From Marinosulfonomonas sp. (GTDB taxonomy: Bacteria > Pseudomonadota > Alphaproteobacteria > Rhodobacterales > Rhodobacteraceae): a stretch of DNA of 16,661 nucleotides. Below, one piece after another: positions 1-7,381 of the stretch. Under the pieces are notes generated by a model. It did no database searches and was not told the origin of the DNA. It saw only the letters and a list, made by a program, of their open reading frames with translations. How positions within the stretch are numbered: position 1 is the first letter of the stretch; every line of letters begins with the position of its first letter. The translations under genes and the position numbers were made by a program. The stretch is taken from assembly GCA_015494385.1 (NCBI GenBank), contig WGBJ01000180.1, positions 1 through 16,661 on the forward strand, given 5' to 3'.

Positions 1-1031
1 AACACCAGATAGAACAGCAGCATGATGGTCAGCACCAGATAGGGGCCGTAGCCCTGTGCCAAAATCCATTCGGCCAGTTGTTGCGGTGCCTGTGTGGTGG
101 CAAGGAAGGAATTGAACACCTGCGCGCCCAGAATGATCAGGAATATCATCGCGCTGGCATTGGCGGCCCCCAGCACGGAATCCAGAAATCCGCGCCAGTT
201 CAACCCGCCCGTCATCACACCGTAAAGGCCCGTGGCCACAGCACCAACCGCCGCCCCTTCGGTCGGGGAAAACAGCGCCTGAATACCGGGGCGTGCCCAG
301 TTCCAGTCACCGGCAATCCCGCCAATCACAAGGCCGAATATCACCACCACAGGCCAGATTTTTACAAGGGTTTTGAAGCGTTTTTTGTAAGGCACACGCG
401 GGGCAGTACCGGCAGAATCCGGACGGACGCGCACATAAATCGCCACGGTCAGCATATAGCCAAGTGCTGCCAGAATACCCGGCACCATCGCCGCCATGAA
501 CAGCTTGACGATGTTTTGTTCCGCCAGCATCGCATAGATCACCAGAATGACCGAAGGCGGGATCAGGATGCCCAAAGTGCCCCCCGCCGCCAGAACGCCG
601 GTCGACAGCGCATCGGAATAGCCCCGTTTACGCATTTCCGGCAAAGCCACCTGCCCCATCGTGCTGGCCGTGGCCAAGGACGATCCGCAAACCGCGCCAA
701 AGCCCGCGCAACCGCCGACCGCCGCCATGGCAATACCGCCCTTGCGGTGTCCCAGCCAGTCGGATGCGGCCTCGAACAGGGCCGAGGACATGCCGGATTT
801 GGTGGCAAACTGCCCCATCAGCAAGAACAGCGGCACGATCGACAGCGAGTAGCTGGAGAATGTGTCATAGGCCAGCGTTTTCAGCAGCCCCAGTGTGGGC
901 GTGGTTTTGCCCAAAAAGGCCCATTGCCCAAAAAACCCTGCCATGCCCATGGCAATAGCAATCGGCACGCGCACGAAAATGGCCAGTAGCATCAGCACAA
1001 AGGCGATAATGGCAATCTCTAGTCCGGTCAT
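1..1031 (-). CDS. dctM: TRAP transporter large permease DctM (3' part missing at window edge)
   Basis: This is the large, about 12-helix membrane subunit of a tripartite ATP-independent periplasmic (TRAP) transporter, which moves an organic acid into the cell using the sodium or proton gradient. About 343 codons are present; the family usually has about 425-440, so roughly the last 80-95 residues lie outside the window. The frame is open from the ATG at 1031 to base 1. The translation is strongly hydrophobic and shows family segments: an N-terminal helix (MTGLEIAIIAFVLMLLAIFV), SIVPLFLLMGQFA, the glycine-rich GGCAGFGAVCGSSLATASTM, GTLGILIPPSVILVIYA, and PTEGAAVGA. Its ATG overlaps the dctQ stop by four bases (ATGA), so the two are translationally coupled. 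The substrate cannot be read from this subunit. Confidence 0.93.
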   Translation of the reverse strand, partial: MTGLEIAIIAFVLMLLAIFVRVPIAIAMGMAGFFGQWAFLGKTTPTLGLLKTLAYDTFSSYSLSIVPLFLLMGQFATKSGMSSALFEAASDWLGHRKGGIAMAAVGGCAGFGAVCGSSLATASTMGQVALPEMRKRGYSDALSTGVLAAGGTLGILIPPSVILVIYAMLAEQNIVKLFMAAMVPGILAALGYMLTVAIYVRVRPDSAGTAPRVPYKKRFKTLVKIWPVVVIFGLVIGGIAGDWNWARPGIQALFSPTEGAAVGAVATGLYGVMTGGLNWRGFLDSVLGAANASAMIFLIILGAQVFNSFLATTQAPQQLAEWILAQGYGPYLVLTIMLLFYLV

Positions 1032-1612
1032 GGCTGGTACTCCCGTCCCTCAAGTGTCCAGTTCAGGCTGCGCCAGACGGTGAACAGGCTGACCACAAAG
1101 AACAGCACCGCGCCGATAAAGGCAAAGCTGTAAGGGATCCAGATTGGCACGCTCAGCTCGTAAGTGGTTTCCGCAAAGAACGGCTTGTAACCCATTGAAA
1201 AGAAATTCCTTACCCCCTCGGAGCCATAGGGTATCTTTTCCCCCAGACCCAGCCAAAACCGCCAGACAATCACACCGGCTGCAAGGGCAATCAACACATC
1301 CCCCATGAACCCCAGAAAGGATTGCACCCTCTGCGACAGGCGCAGGGTGAAGATGTCGACGACCACATGGGCGCGTTTGTACTGGGCAAAGGGCATGAAG
1401 GCGAAAATCGCGATGGCGCTGCCCATTTCGACGATTTCATAATCGCCCTTGATCGGGCCAAGCCCTGCGAACAAAAAGAACCGCCCGATGATTGAGGCCA
1501 CCGTCACCAGCGCGATGGCGGCCAGCACAACCCCGCCCGCATAGGCGAATGTGCGCGATATTTGTTCCAGCCATCTGCCCACCCGCAGTTCGGCCGATTT
1601 TGCCAATAGCAT
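1028..1612 (-). CDS. dctQ: TRAP transporter small permease DctQ
   Basis: This is the small four-helix membrane subunit of the same TRAP transporter. It pairs with DctM in the inner membrane. The 194-residue length fits the family. Hydrophobic segments lie at about residues 24-48, 60-77, 100-122 and 155-180. The YEIVEMGSAIAIFAFMPFAQ region (about 58-77) followed by a basic and polar stretch (YKRAHVVVDIF) is the typical DctQ signature. It starts 24 bases after the stop of the monooxygenase gene, behind an AGGAAA ribosome site, and overlaps dctM by ATGA. Position in the operon is third, after dctP and the monooxygenase. Family assignment is confident; the transported compound is unknown. Confidence 0.92.
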   Translation of the reverse strand: MLLAKSAELRVGRWLEQISRTFAYAGGVVLAAIALVTVASIIGRFFLFAGLGPIKGDYEIVEMGSAIAIFAFMPFAQYKRAHVVVDIFTLRLSQRVQSFLGFMGDVLIALAAGVIVWRFWLGLGEKIPYGSEGVRNFFSMGYKPFFAETTYELSVPIWIPYSFAFIGAVLFFVVSLFTVWRSLNWTLEGREYQP

Positions 1613-1636
1613 TGTCGTTTTCCCGTTTCCTGTTCC

Positions 1637-2890
1637 CTATACCGCGATGATCGCGGGGCGTTTGTTCAACTCTTCAATCGTCATACCCGTGACAGCCTTA
1701 TAGCGGTCGGCAAAGGCCTGACGTTCCACAAGCGGCATGACCGTTTCAATATCGTCAAATCCGTCTGGTGCGCGCGCGGCCACGATGTCCAGAATCTTGT
1801 CCGGTCCGTCGCCACGATTGGCCAGCACCACCGCATTCACCGCCTCGCGGCGGATGTCGTCATAGGATTGCAACGCACCCTGCCCGACACCGTGGTCCCG
1901 CAATTCGCGGGCCAGAACACGGGCGTCGATGATGCCTTGGGACGCGCCGTTTGATCCGATTGGATACATCGCATGCGCCGCATCCCCCAACAGGGTGACG
2001 GGCCCGAAACTCCATTGCGGCAGCGGGTTGCGATCCACCATCGGGAATTCCCAGATGCCGTCGGCCTCGGCAATAATCTTCGGGATGTCGATCCAGTCGA
2101 ATTTCCAGCCCTCGAACCGGTGCGCGAAATCGGCGCGGTTGCCGCTGCGGTTCCAGTCCTGCGACAGCCAGTCGTAATCGGCGGGCAGTTCCAGATCGGA
2201 AATCCAGTTGATCAGACTGCCGCCATCCTCGGTATCGCCAATCGGGTAACAGACGAATTTGCAGGCCTTGTTGCCCACCATCGCCATGCTGCGCCCTGTC
2301 AGGAATTTCGGCCCGCGCGTCACGCCGCGCCACATCATCGTGCCGCCCCAGACGGCTGGGCCTTCATCAGGGTAAAACCCCGCGCGCAGTGCCGAATTGA
2401 TCCCGTCCGCCGCAATCAGCACATCGCCCGTGGCGGTGCCAACCGTTGTATCCGTTTTGCGGTTGGTCAGGGTCACTTCGACCCCGCCATCCACTTCGCG
2501 CCAATCCGTCACCGCTGCGCCCATGGTCAGCACATCCGGCCCTGCCCGTTCCATCAGCGCGTCCAGCAGCGCCATTTGCAGACCACCGCGATGGATCGAA
2601 TATTGTGGCCATGTGTTGCCCGCATAGGTGCCGCGTGGCTCGCGCCAGATTTCCTGACCTTGGGCGGTGAAATAGCCCACCTCGCGGGTGCGCAGACCAA
2701 CCTTGTCCAGCGCATCCTCTAATCCCAGTTCAAACAATTCGCGCGTGGCCATGGATTGCAGATTGATCCCCACCCCCAGCGGGCGAATATCCTCGACCGC
2801 CTCGTAAATATGGAACGGGATGCCCACCTGATGCAGGCTCAGCCCCAGTGTCAGGCCGGCAATACCGGCCCCTGCGATCAATACGGTCAT
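1637..2890 (-). CDS. PhzS-like FAD-dependent monooxygenase within the TRAP operon
   Basis: This is a 417-residue class A flavoprotein monooxygenase (salicylate hydroxylase / PHBH fold), which uses NAD(P)H and O2 to hydroxylate an aromatic or heteroaromatic substrate. Motifs seen: the N-terminal FAD dinucleotide fold GAGIAG (7-12), the second NAD(P)H/FAD motif around LIAADGINSALR (158-169), and the FAD ribityl-binding GDAAH at 302-306 followed by MYPIGSNGASQGIIDA. The GSNGASQ form resembles the PhzS branch more than classical salicylate hydroxylase. The ATG at 2890 follows AGGGGA at good spacing. The gene lies between dctP and dctQ on the same strand, so its substrate may be what the transporter imports. 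That link is inference; the true substrate is not readable here. Confidence 0.86.
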   Translation of the reverse strand: MTVLIAGAGIAGLTLGLSLHQVGIPFHIYEAVEDIRPLGVGINLQSMATRELFELGLEDALDKVGLRTREVGYFTAQGQEIWREPRGTYAGNTWPQYSIHRGGLQMALLDALMERAGPDVLTMGAAVTDWREVDGGVEVTLTNRKTDTTVGTATGDVLIAADGINSALRAGFYPDEGPAVWGGTMMWRGVTRGPKFLTGRSMAMVGNKACKFVCYPIGDTEDGGSLINWISDLELPADYDWLSQDWNRSGNRADFAHRFEGWKFDWIDIPKIIAEADGIWEFPMVDRNPLPQWSFGPVTLLGDAAHAMYPIGSNGASQGIIDARVLARELRDHGVGQGALQSYDDIRREAVNAVVLANRGDGPDKILDIVAARAPDGFDDIETVMPLVERQAFADRYKAVTGMTIEELNKRPAIIAV

Positions 2891-2904
2891 ATCATTCCCC
2901 TGAT

Positions 2905-2939
2905 AAAAAGAAGGCCAGACCTGTTGCTGTCTGGCCTTC
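2905..2939 (-). terminator. Hairpin plus T-run between dctP and the monooxygenase gene
   Basis: A perfect 11-bp stem (GAAGGCCAGAC at 2910-2920 pairing with 2929-2939) closes an 8-base loop. On the minus strand it is followed directly by five T residues (2909-2905), the form of an intrinsic terminator. It lies 20 bases past the dctP stop and before the next gene of the same operon, so it probably ends part of the transcripts and raises DctP over the membrane subunits. The plus-strand side also carries five Ts (2943-2947), so it could stop antisense transcription as well. Confidence 0.85.
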
Positions 2940-2959
2940 CTGTTTTTCGACTGCGCGAT

Positions 2960-3997
2960 TTACTCTTCCGAGTATTTCGCAACCAGTGCCTGTGCGTCGG
3001 CAACCATGGCTGCCCCGTCCAGACCTTTGGAGGTCACTTCGGCAATCCAGTCCGCAGTCAGCTTGTCGCCAATAGTGCGCAGTTCAGCCACAACACCGTC
3101 GTCCAGTGTTACAACCGTATTACCGCGGTCGATGACAACCTTTTCACCCAGAGCATCGCCATCATCCATGGCCTTACCGGCCCAACCGGATGTTTCCACG
3201 CCCGAGTTGTTATCAATGATCGCCTTCAGATCATCGGGCAGTGCGTCATAGGCATCCTTGTTCATCGCCCAGATGAAATAGGTGTTATAAAGTGCACGGT
3301 CACCGCCGATTTGTGTGTGGCTGTCGGCCAGTTCATGCACCTTCAGCGGCGGAACGATTTCCCACGGGATCACGCCACCATCAACGATGCCTTTGGACAG
3401 CGCCTCGGGGAAGGCCGGAACCGGCATACCCACAGGAGTTGCCCCCACGGCCTCAAGCAGTTTGTTGGCCTGACGCGAGGGGCCGCGCAGTTTCAAGCCG
3501 TTGAAATCGGCAACCGTGCTGATCGGATCGCCCTTTTTGTGGATCACACCGGGGCCGTGCACATGCACCGCAATCAGGTGAACATCCTTAAACCGCTCGC
3601 CCATGTATTTCGCCGTGTAATCCCACGCAGCCTTGCTCGAGGCTTCGGCAGACATCGAGGTCATGAATGGCAGCTCGAACGCCTCGGCTTCGGGGAAGCG
3701 GCCCGGTGTATAGGCCGGAATGGCCCAGCCACCGTCAATCACGCCATCGCGGATCTGGTCATAAAGTGCAGGCGGTTTGCCACCCAGTTGCATGGCCGGA
3801 TAAATCTCGATCTTCAGACGGCCACCGGATTCCTCCAGAATCTTGTCAGCCCAAGGCTGCATGAAAAATTTCGGCACCGAGCCTTTGGGCGAAATAAAGT
3901 GTTGAAAGCGCAAGGTCACCTCTTGTGACATGGCCGCTCCGGCCGATATCCCAAGGGCCATAACCCCGATCATTGCGGATTTAAGTGTGAATTTCAT
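2960..3997 (-). CDS. dctP: TRAP transporter periplasmic solute-binding protein DctP
   Basis: This is the periplasmic binding subunit that captures the substrate and hands it to DctQM. The 345-residue protein has a Sec signal peptide (basic start, hydrophobic core, about residues 1-24, processing near AMSQ/EV). The mature part begins with VTLRFQHFISPKGS, typical of the DctP family. Arg171 in LKLRGPSR sits where the family arginine contacts the substrate carboxylate, and PAFPEALSKGIVDGG (194-208) is the usual second conserved patch. This makes a carboxylate ligand likely. The start at 3997 has a strong GGGAGGA ribosome site five bases upstream. It is the first gene of the dctP-monooxygenase-dctQ-dctM operon and is followed by a terminator-like hairpin. 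Confidence 0.94.
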   Translation of the reverse strand: MKFTLKSAMIGVMALGISAGAAMSQEVTLRFQHFISPKGSVPKFFMQPWADKILEESGGRLKIEIYPAMQLGGKPPALYDQIRDGVIDGGWAIPAYTPGRFPEAEAFELPFMTSMSAEASSKAAWDYTAKYMGERFKDVHLIAVHVHGPGVIHKKGDPISTVADFNGLKLRGPSRQANKLLEAVGATPVGMPVPAFPEALSKGIVDGGVIPWEIVPPLKVHELADSHTQIGGDRALYNTYFIWAMNKDAYDALPDDLKAIIDNNSGVETSGWAGKAMDDGDALGEKVVIDRGNTVVTLDDGVVAELRTIGDKLTADWIAEVTSKGLDGAAMVADAQALVAKYSEE

Positions 3998-4067
3998 TGG
4001 TATCCTCCCTGTTCACGATTCGCATCCTAGCACATTGGCGCAGGACTTTTGATTCGTTGCAACTGCA

Positions 4068-4081
4068 ATGATCCAGATCAA
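4068..4081 (-). promoter_or_regulatory. FNR/FnrL-like palindrome upstream of dctP
   Basis: On the minus strand the site reads TTGAT-CTGG-ATCAT, matching the FNR-family consensus TTGAT-N4-ATCAA at 9 of 10 positions. It lies 71-84 bases upstream of the dctP start. A plausible -10 (TAGGAT, plus coordinates 4024-4029) sits about 40 bases downstream of it with no good -35, which would suit an activator-dependent promoter. The match is by eye; a chance occurrence or a different Crp/FNR relative is possible. Confidence 0.4.
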
Positions 4082-4094
4082 ATGCGCCATGGCA

Positions 4095-4125
4095 AGTATA
4101 ATCGACCGCGCAGTCGGTTTTACAA
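4095..4125 (-). promoter_or_regulatory. Alternative sigma-70-like promoter for dctP
   Basis: The minus strand has TATACT (4100-4095) as a -10 and TTGTAA (4125-4120) as a -35, separated by 19 bases, which is longer than ideal. If used, transcription would start near 4088 and the FNR-like palindrome at 4068-4081 would lie just downstream of the start, a repressing position. It competes with the downstream TAGGAT candidate. Confidence 0.3.
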
Positions 4126-4143
4126 TGAATTTCTTTACTTTTG

Positions 4144-5001
4144 CTAGAGATTATCTGTCCCGAAAGTATCACAGGATGCCAGATCACCACCTTCATAACC
4201 GGTTCGAAACCAGCGTTGACGCTGTTCCGATGTGCCATGGGTAAAGGTGTGCGGCATCACCCGCCGACCGGCATTGCGCTGCAAAGTGTCATCGCCAATC
4301 TGCTTGGCGGCATTCATTGCCTCGGCAATATCGCCACGCTCGATTGACCCGAACCGTTCCTTGGCATGGCGCGCCCAGATGCCGGAGTAGCAATCGGCCT
4401 GCAGTTCGATCCGCACGGAAATGGCATTGCTTTGCTCTTTGCTGACCTGTCTGCGGATTTGGTTGGCTTTGCTCAGGATACCCAATTCGTCCTGCACATG
4501 GTGCGCAACCTCGTGTGCCACCACATAGGCCGCGGCAAAATCGCCCCTGGCCCCCATCTGGCGGGCAAGGGTCGAAAAGAAGGCGGTGTCCAGAAACACC
4601 TTTTTATCGCCGGGACAATAGAACGGGCCTGTGGCGCCATTGGCACCGCCACAAGCCGACTGCGTCGCCCCCTTGAACAGAACCAGAGTGACCGGCTTGT
4701 AGGGCTTGCCGACCTGTTCGCGGAAAATCGCGTCCCAGATTTCTTCGGTATCGGCAAGGGTGACAGAGACAAACTGGCCCGCCTGCTTGTCGGCTTGGGT
4801 CAACTCACCGCCCGCTCCTGCCTGAATCTGCCCGCCCGACATGGCGGGGTTGTTCAACAGGCTGCTGACATCAACCCCCATGAACGCCCCGATCAGCACA
4901 ATGACCAATGCGCCAATGCCGCCAACACCGGCGGTTTTGCCCACTGACATTCTGCGACGATCCTCGATATTCCGGCTTCCCCGACGTCCCTGCCACTTCA
5001 T
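4144..5001 (-). CDS. ypfJ: YpfJ-family neutral zinc metallopeptidase, membrane-anchored
   Basis: This is a 285-residue predicted zinc metallopeptidase of the YpfJ family (E. coli YpfJ is about the same length). The start MKWQGRRGSRNIEDRR matches the family N-terminus. One membrane segment follows (about residues 25-43), so the catalytic domain probably faces the periplasm. The zinc motif HEVAHH (163-168) lies in VVAHEVAHHVQDELG, and Glu199 in IELQADCYSGIWA is the likely third ligand. The C-terminal WFRTGYEGGD also fits. The same frame stays open upstream to an ATG at 5142, but the start at 5001 has GGAGAG just upstream and begins at the conserved N-terminus; the extension would overlap the divergent gene. 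The cellular substrate is unknown for this family. Confidence 0.9.
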   Translation of the reverse strand: MKWQGRRGSRNIEDRRRMSVGKTAGVGGIGALVIVLIGAFMGVDVSSLLNNPAMSGGQIQAGAGGELTQADKQAGQFVSVTLADTEEIWDAIFREQVGKPYKPVTLVLFKGATQSACGGANGATGPFYCPGDKKVFLDTAFFSTLARQMGARGDFAAAYVVAHEVAHHVQDELGILSKANQIRRQVSKEQSNAISVRIELQADCYSGIWARHAKERFGSIERGDIAEAMNAAKQIGDDTLQRNAGRRVMPHTFTHGTSEQRQRWFRTGYEGGDLASCDTFGTDNL

Positions 5002-5122
5002 AACACTCTCCACATACAGTTTCCGGGACAGAATAACGGATGATTTACACCTCGCAATAGCGGATATGCTTGACCTCGCGGCCCTGTCATGGTGGATGGA
5101 CTGAAAACGGGCAAAAAAAACA

Positions 5123-5701
5123 ATGATCAGGCGACTATACAACTGGACTTTGGCGCTGGCTGACAGCCCCTATGCGCTGTGGGCGCTGGCGTTCGTGGCG
5201 TTTCTGGAAAGCTCGGTCTTTCCGATTCCGCCTGATATTATCATGATCCCGATGATCCTAGCCCGCCCCAACCGTGCCTTTCTGATTGCGGGTGTGGCGC
5301 TGGTGGCCTCGGTGACAGGTGCCTTGCTGGGCTATTATATCGGTGCCAGCCTGTTTGACGTGGTTGGCAAACCGATGCTGGAATTCTATGGCAAAACGGA
5401 CGCGGCCGAACAATTCAACCAGCGTTTTCAGGACTGGGGCGCATGGGCGGTGCTGATCGCCGGCGTGACCCCCTTCCCGTTCAAGGTGATCACCATCATG
5501 TCCGGCTGGACGGGGCTGAATCTGGGCGTTTTCATCGTCTCGTCCATCATCGCACGGGGCTTGCGGTTCTATATTGTTGCCGCGCTGTTGTGGAAATTCG
5601 GCACACCAATTCGTGACTTTATCGAGCGCCGGTTAGGGCTTATGTTTACCCTATGTGTCGTTCTGATTTTGGGCGGCTTTTATCTGGTGAAATACATATG
5701 A
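5123..5701 (+). CDS. YqaA/DedA-type (VTT domain) inner-membrane protein
   Basis: This 192-residue integral membrane protein has the SNARE-associated/VTT (DedA superfamily) pattern, closest to the short YqaA group. Seen: FLESSVFPIPPDIIMIPM (about 28-45), a glycine-rich helix (VTGALLGYYIGASLFD), and the re-entrant-loop-like WGAWAVLIAGVTPFPFKVITIMSGW (about 106-130), then two more helices. DedA relatives are thought to take part in lipid or membrane homeostasis, and some flip lipid carriers; the exact role of this branch is not known. An in-frame stop lies just upstream of the ATG, so no longer start exists; the ribosome site is weak. Its stop TGA overlaps the dsbB ATG, forming a coupled pair. 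Confidence 0.85.
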   Translation: MIRRLYNWTLALADSPYALWALAFVAFLESSVFPIPPDIIMIPMILARPNRAFLIAGVALVASVTGALLGYYIGASLFDVVGKPMLEFYGKTDAAEQFNQRFQDWGAWAVLIAGVTPFPFKVITIMSGWTGLNLGVFIVSSIIARGLRFYIVAALLWKFGTPIRDFIERRLGLMFTLCVVLILGGFYLVKYI

Positions 5702-6171
5702 TACAGACAATACTAACACGCCGAAATCTGGTTTTTCTGGCCGCTGGCGGTTCTCTTGGATTGCTGTTGGGGGCCTTTGCCTTTCAATATATCGGCGGCA
5801 TGGCGCCTTGCAAACTGTGCATCTGGCAACGCTGGCCACACGGGGTGGCGGTTGCGGCTGGCCTGTTGGCACTGATGATGCGTGGCAGGTTCTGGCCATT
5901 GGTCGGGATGCTGGGCGCAGCCACCACGGGGGCTATTGGCATCTACCACACCGGAGTTGAACGCCGCTGGTGGGAAGGGCCGACGTCCTGCACGTCCTCT
6001 GGCACTTCGGGCATGTCTGCCGACGACCTGCTGGAACAGATTATGGCCGCCCCGCTGATCCGCTGTGACGAAGTGCCGTGGGAAATGTTCACCCTGTCGA
6101 TGGCGACATGGAACGCTATTATTTCCTTCGGACTGGCCGTGATCTGGCTAATGGCTTGGAAGCGCAGCTAG
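5698..6171 (+). CDS. dsbB: Disulfide bond formation protein DsbB
   Basis: This is a 157-residue four-helix inner-membrane oxidoreductase that re-oxidises periplasmic DsbA and passes electrons to quinone. The first redox pair is CKLC (residues 38-41) in MAPCKLCIWQRWPH, a close match to the DsbB/BdbC family. The second periplasmic pair is Cys98 (GPTSCTSSG) and Cys123 (LIRCDEVPW). Hydrophobic segments lie at about 11-31, 47-60, 66-84 and 135-153. I chose the ATG at 5698 because it overlaps the stop of the upstream gene as ATGA and starts directly before the first helix; an in-frame ATG at 5653 would add 15 residues lying inside the upstream gene. No DsbA gene is seen in the window. Confidence 0.92.
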   Translation: MIQTILTRRNLVFLAAGGSLGLLLGAFAFQYIGGMAPCKLCIWQRWPHGVAVAAGLLALMMRGRFWPLVGMLGAATTGAIGIYHTGVERRWWEGPTSCTSSGTSGMSADDLLEQIMAAPLIRCDEVPWEMFTLSMATWNAIISFGLAVIWLMAWKRS

Positions 6172-6221
6172 GCGCTAACCCGTTATTATGGATGATGATT
6201 TCCTCTGGACGTTGGCAGGAA

Positions 6222-6255
6222 AACAGAACCACTAAACCGGTTTAATGGTTCTGTT
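6222..6255 (-). terminator. Long near-perfect palindrome between convergent dsbB and RES toxin genes
   Basis: A 34-base inverted repeat has 10-bp outer arms (AACAGAACCA at 6222-6231 with 6246-6255), a single C/A mismatch, and a self-complementary core TAAACCGGTTTA (6233-6244). It lies ten bases past the stop of the RES gene. On the minus strand it runs into GTTTTCC, a short T-run, so it best fits a terminator for the toxin operon. On the plus strand there is no T-run. An operator role cannot be excluded. Confidence 0.6.
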
Positions 6256-6264
6256 GGCCAAACA

Positions 6265-6942
6265 TTATTCCACCGAAATCACCGGCACCGGATCACCGTC
6301 CCAAGTGAAACGGTATGTCGGCCCTTTACGCACGTTCCCGACCATCGCGGGACGAAAACAGGCGATGCAATCGCCCTTCGCGCGCACCGACGGATACAGC
6401 ACCCCCGCCGACCCTTCCGCCAGCAGATGTTCCGCCAGCGTTTGCGAGGCCACATAGCTGTCCGCACTCAAACAATCGGTAAAATCACCCTGCCCGCGAA
6501 TATCGTGATATTCGCCGCCAAAATCGGCCAGATAATCGTCATAGGTCACGCTTTGTTGCCACCAGTTCACCTCGGCCAGTTCAACCGCCTTGTGGAACGC
6601 CACCTCGGCTTGCGAGGTCTCGACCGCAAACCCCGCATACCACGCCCCGCGATCCGGCCCGTTGAACCGCGCACCCGTCGACGCGGCATGGCAAAAGGCG
6701 GCATTCACCATCCGGTAATGCGGCACCCCGAACACCAGTTCCTCGATGCCGATGCCGGGCAGCAGGTTGTTCTCGGCTTGCAAACGGTCGTTGGTCGCAT
6801 GGTCCAGATCGAAAATGTCGGCCAGATGCGCGTCATCATCGGCAATCCGCGCCAGCACGCTGTCGCCGCCCACGCTGTATTTTGACGGCACCAGATGATG
6901 CGTATCCAGCTGGCGGATTTGGCTAACCGGCGGCAGTTTCAC
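6265..6942 (-). CDS. RES-domain toxin of an Xre-RES toxin-antitoxin module
   Basis: This 225-residue protein carries a RES domain over about residues 85-200. The conserved polar residues are visible: Arg92 in GARFNGPDRGAWYAGF, Tyr102, Glu113 in ETSQAEVAFHKAVE, and Ser185 in GSAGVLYPSVRAKGD. Studied RES toxins (MbcT, Res of Pseudomonas, ParT) act on NAD+ by degrading it, or use it to modify a host enzyme, which arrests growth. All the expected signature parts are present, so the toxin looks intact. Its ATG overlaps the antitoxin stop by four bases (ATGA), as usual for these modules. The N-terminal 80 residues are less typical of the domain. Which NAD reaction this copy performs cannot be told from the sequence. 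Confidence 0.9.
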   Translation of the reverse strand: MKLPPVSQIRQLDTHHLVPSKYSVGGDSVLARIADDDAHLADIFDLDHATNDRLQAENNLLPGIGIEELVFGVPHYRMVNAAFCHAASTGARFNGPDRGAWYAGFAVETSQAEVAFHKAVELAEVNWWQQSVTYDDYLADFGGEYHDIRGQGDFTDCLSADSYVASQTLAEHLLAEGSAGVLYPSVRAKGDCIACFRPAMVGNVRKGPTYRFTWDGDPVPVISVE

Positions 6943-7376
6943 CGCCCGCCCCGTCGCGCATCCAACAGGCGGCGCACGGTTTGAAACGCGGGCAGCCCGC
7001 CACGCAGCATGTAATCAAGCGGGGCTTTGCCGCCGAAAATCCGGTTGCTGTTGGGCAGGGTGATCCACCTGTCGGCAAGCTCCTGATTATAAAGGATATT
7101 CAGCGCCTTAAAGATGCCCACCAGATAGGAAATCCGCCTGATCCGGTCCTCGTCCAGCCGTTTGCCACCGCCCTTTTTCAGCGTATAGAATGCCCCGTTC
7201 GACATCCCCCCCAACAACGCCATTGCCTGCGCATCGGGGATTTTCCAAGCGTCCATAATATTGAAGAACGCCCGCACTGCGCCATCCGACAGCCGTTCGC
7301 GCGTGTCGCGATCCGTCAGGTCGATCAGCGGGGCGTCAGTGTATTTGGGTTGTGGGGCGACAAGGGTCAGTGCCAT
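6939..7376 (-). CDS. Xre/MbcA/ParS-type antitoxin paired with the RES toxin
   Basis: This 145-residue protein has an N-terminal helix-turn-helix-like region (about 30-90, with PDAQAMALLGGMSNGAFYTLKKG as the likely DNA-binding part) and a C-terminal toxin-binding domain. The C-terminal part NRIFGGKAPLDYMLRGG followed by LPAFQTVRRLLD (111-138) is the hallmark of the MbcA/ParS/Xre family. It neutralises the RES toxin, probably by covering its active site, and likely represses its own operon. The frame is open for 31 residues upstream, but the ATG at 7376 follows TAGGAG by eight bases and gives the usual N-terminus. The upstream extension would run into the promoter and palindrome. It is the first gene of the two-gene operon. 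Confidence 0.88.
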   Translation of the reverse strand: MALTLVAPQPKYTDAPLIDLTDRDTRERLSDGAVRAFFNIMDAWKIPDAQAMALLGGMSNGAFYTLKKGGGKRLDEDRIRRISYLVGIFKALNILYNQELADRWITLPNSNRIFGGKAPLDYMLRGGLPAFQTVRRLLDARRGGR

Positions 7377-7381
7377 TTGCG

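Noticed and set aside
78..989. 303-codon plus-strand frame opposite dctM
   Set aside because: The minus strand encodes an unmistakable DctM here; the plus frame is His/Arg/Gln-rich shadow sequence.
2756..3928. 390-codon plus-strand frame opposite dctP
   Set aside because: It crosses dctP, the terminator and the monooxygenase start on the opposite strand, and has no recognisable motif or ribosome site.
5002..5142. 47-residue N-terminal extension of the YpfJ-type peptidase
   Set aside because: The extension overlaps the divergent YqaA-type gene, lacks family similarity, and the inner ATG at 5001 has its own ribosome site and the conserved start.
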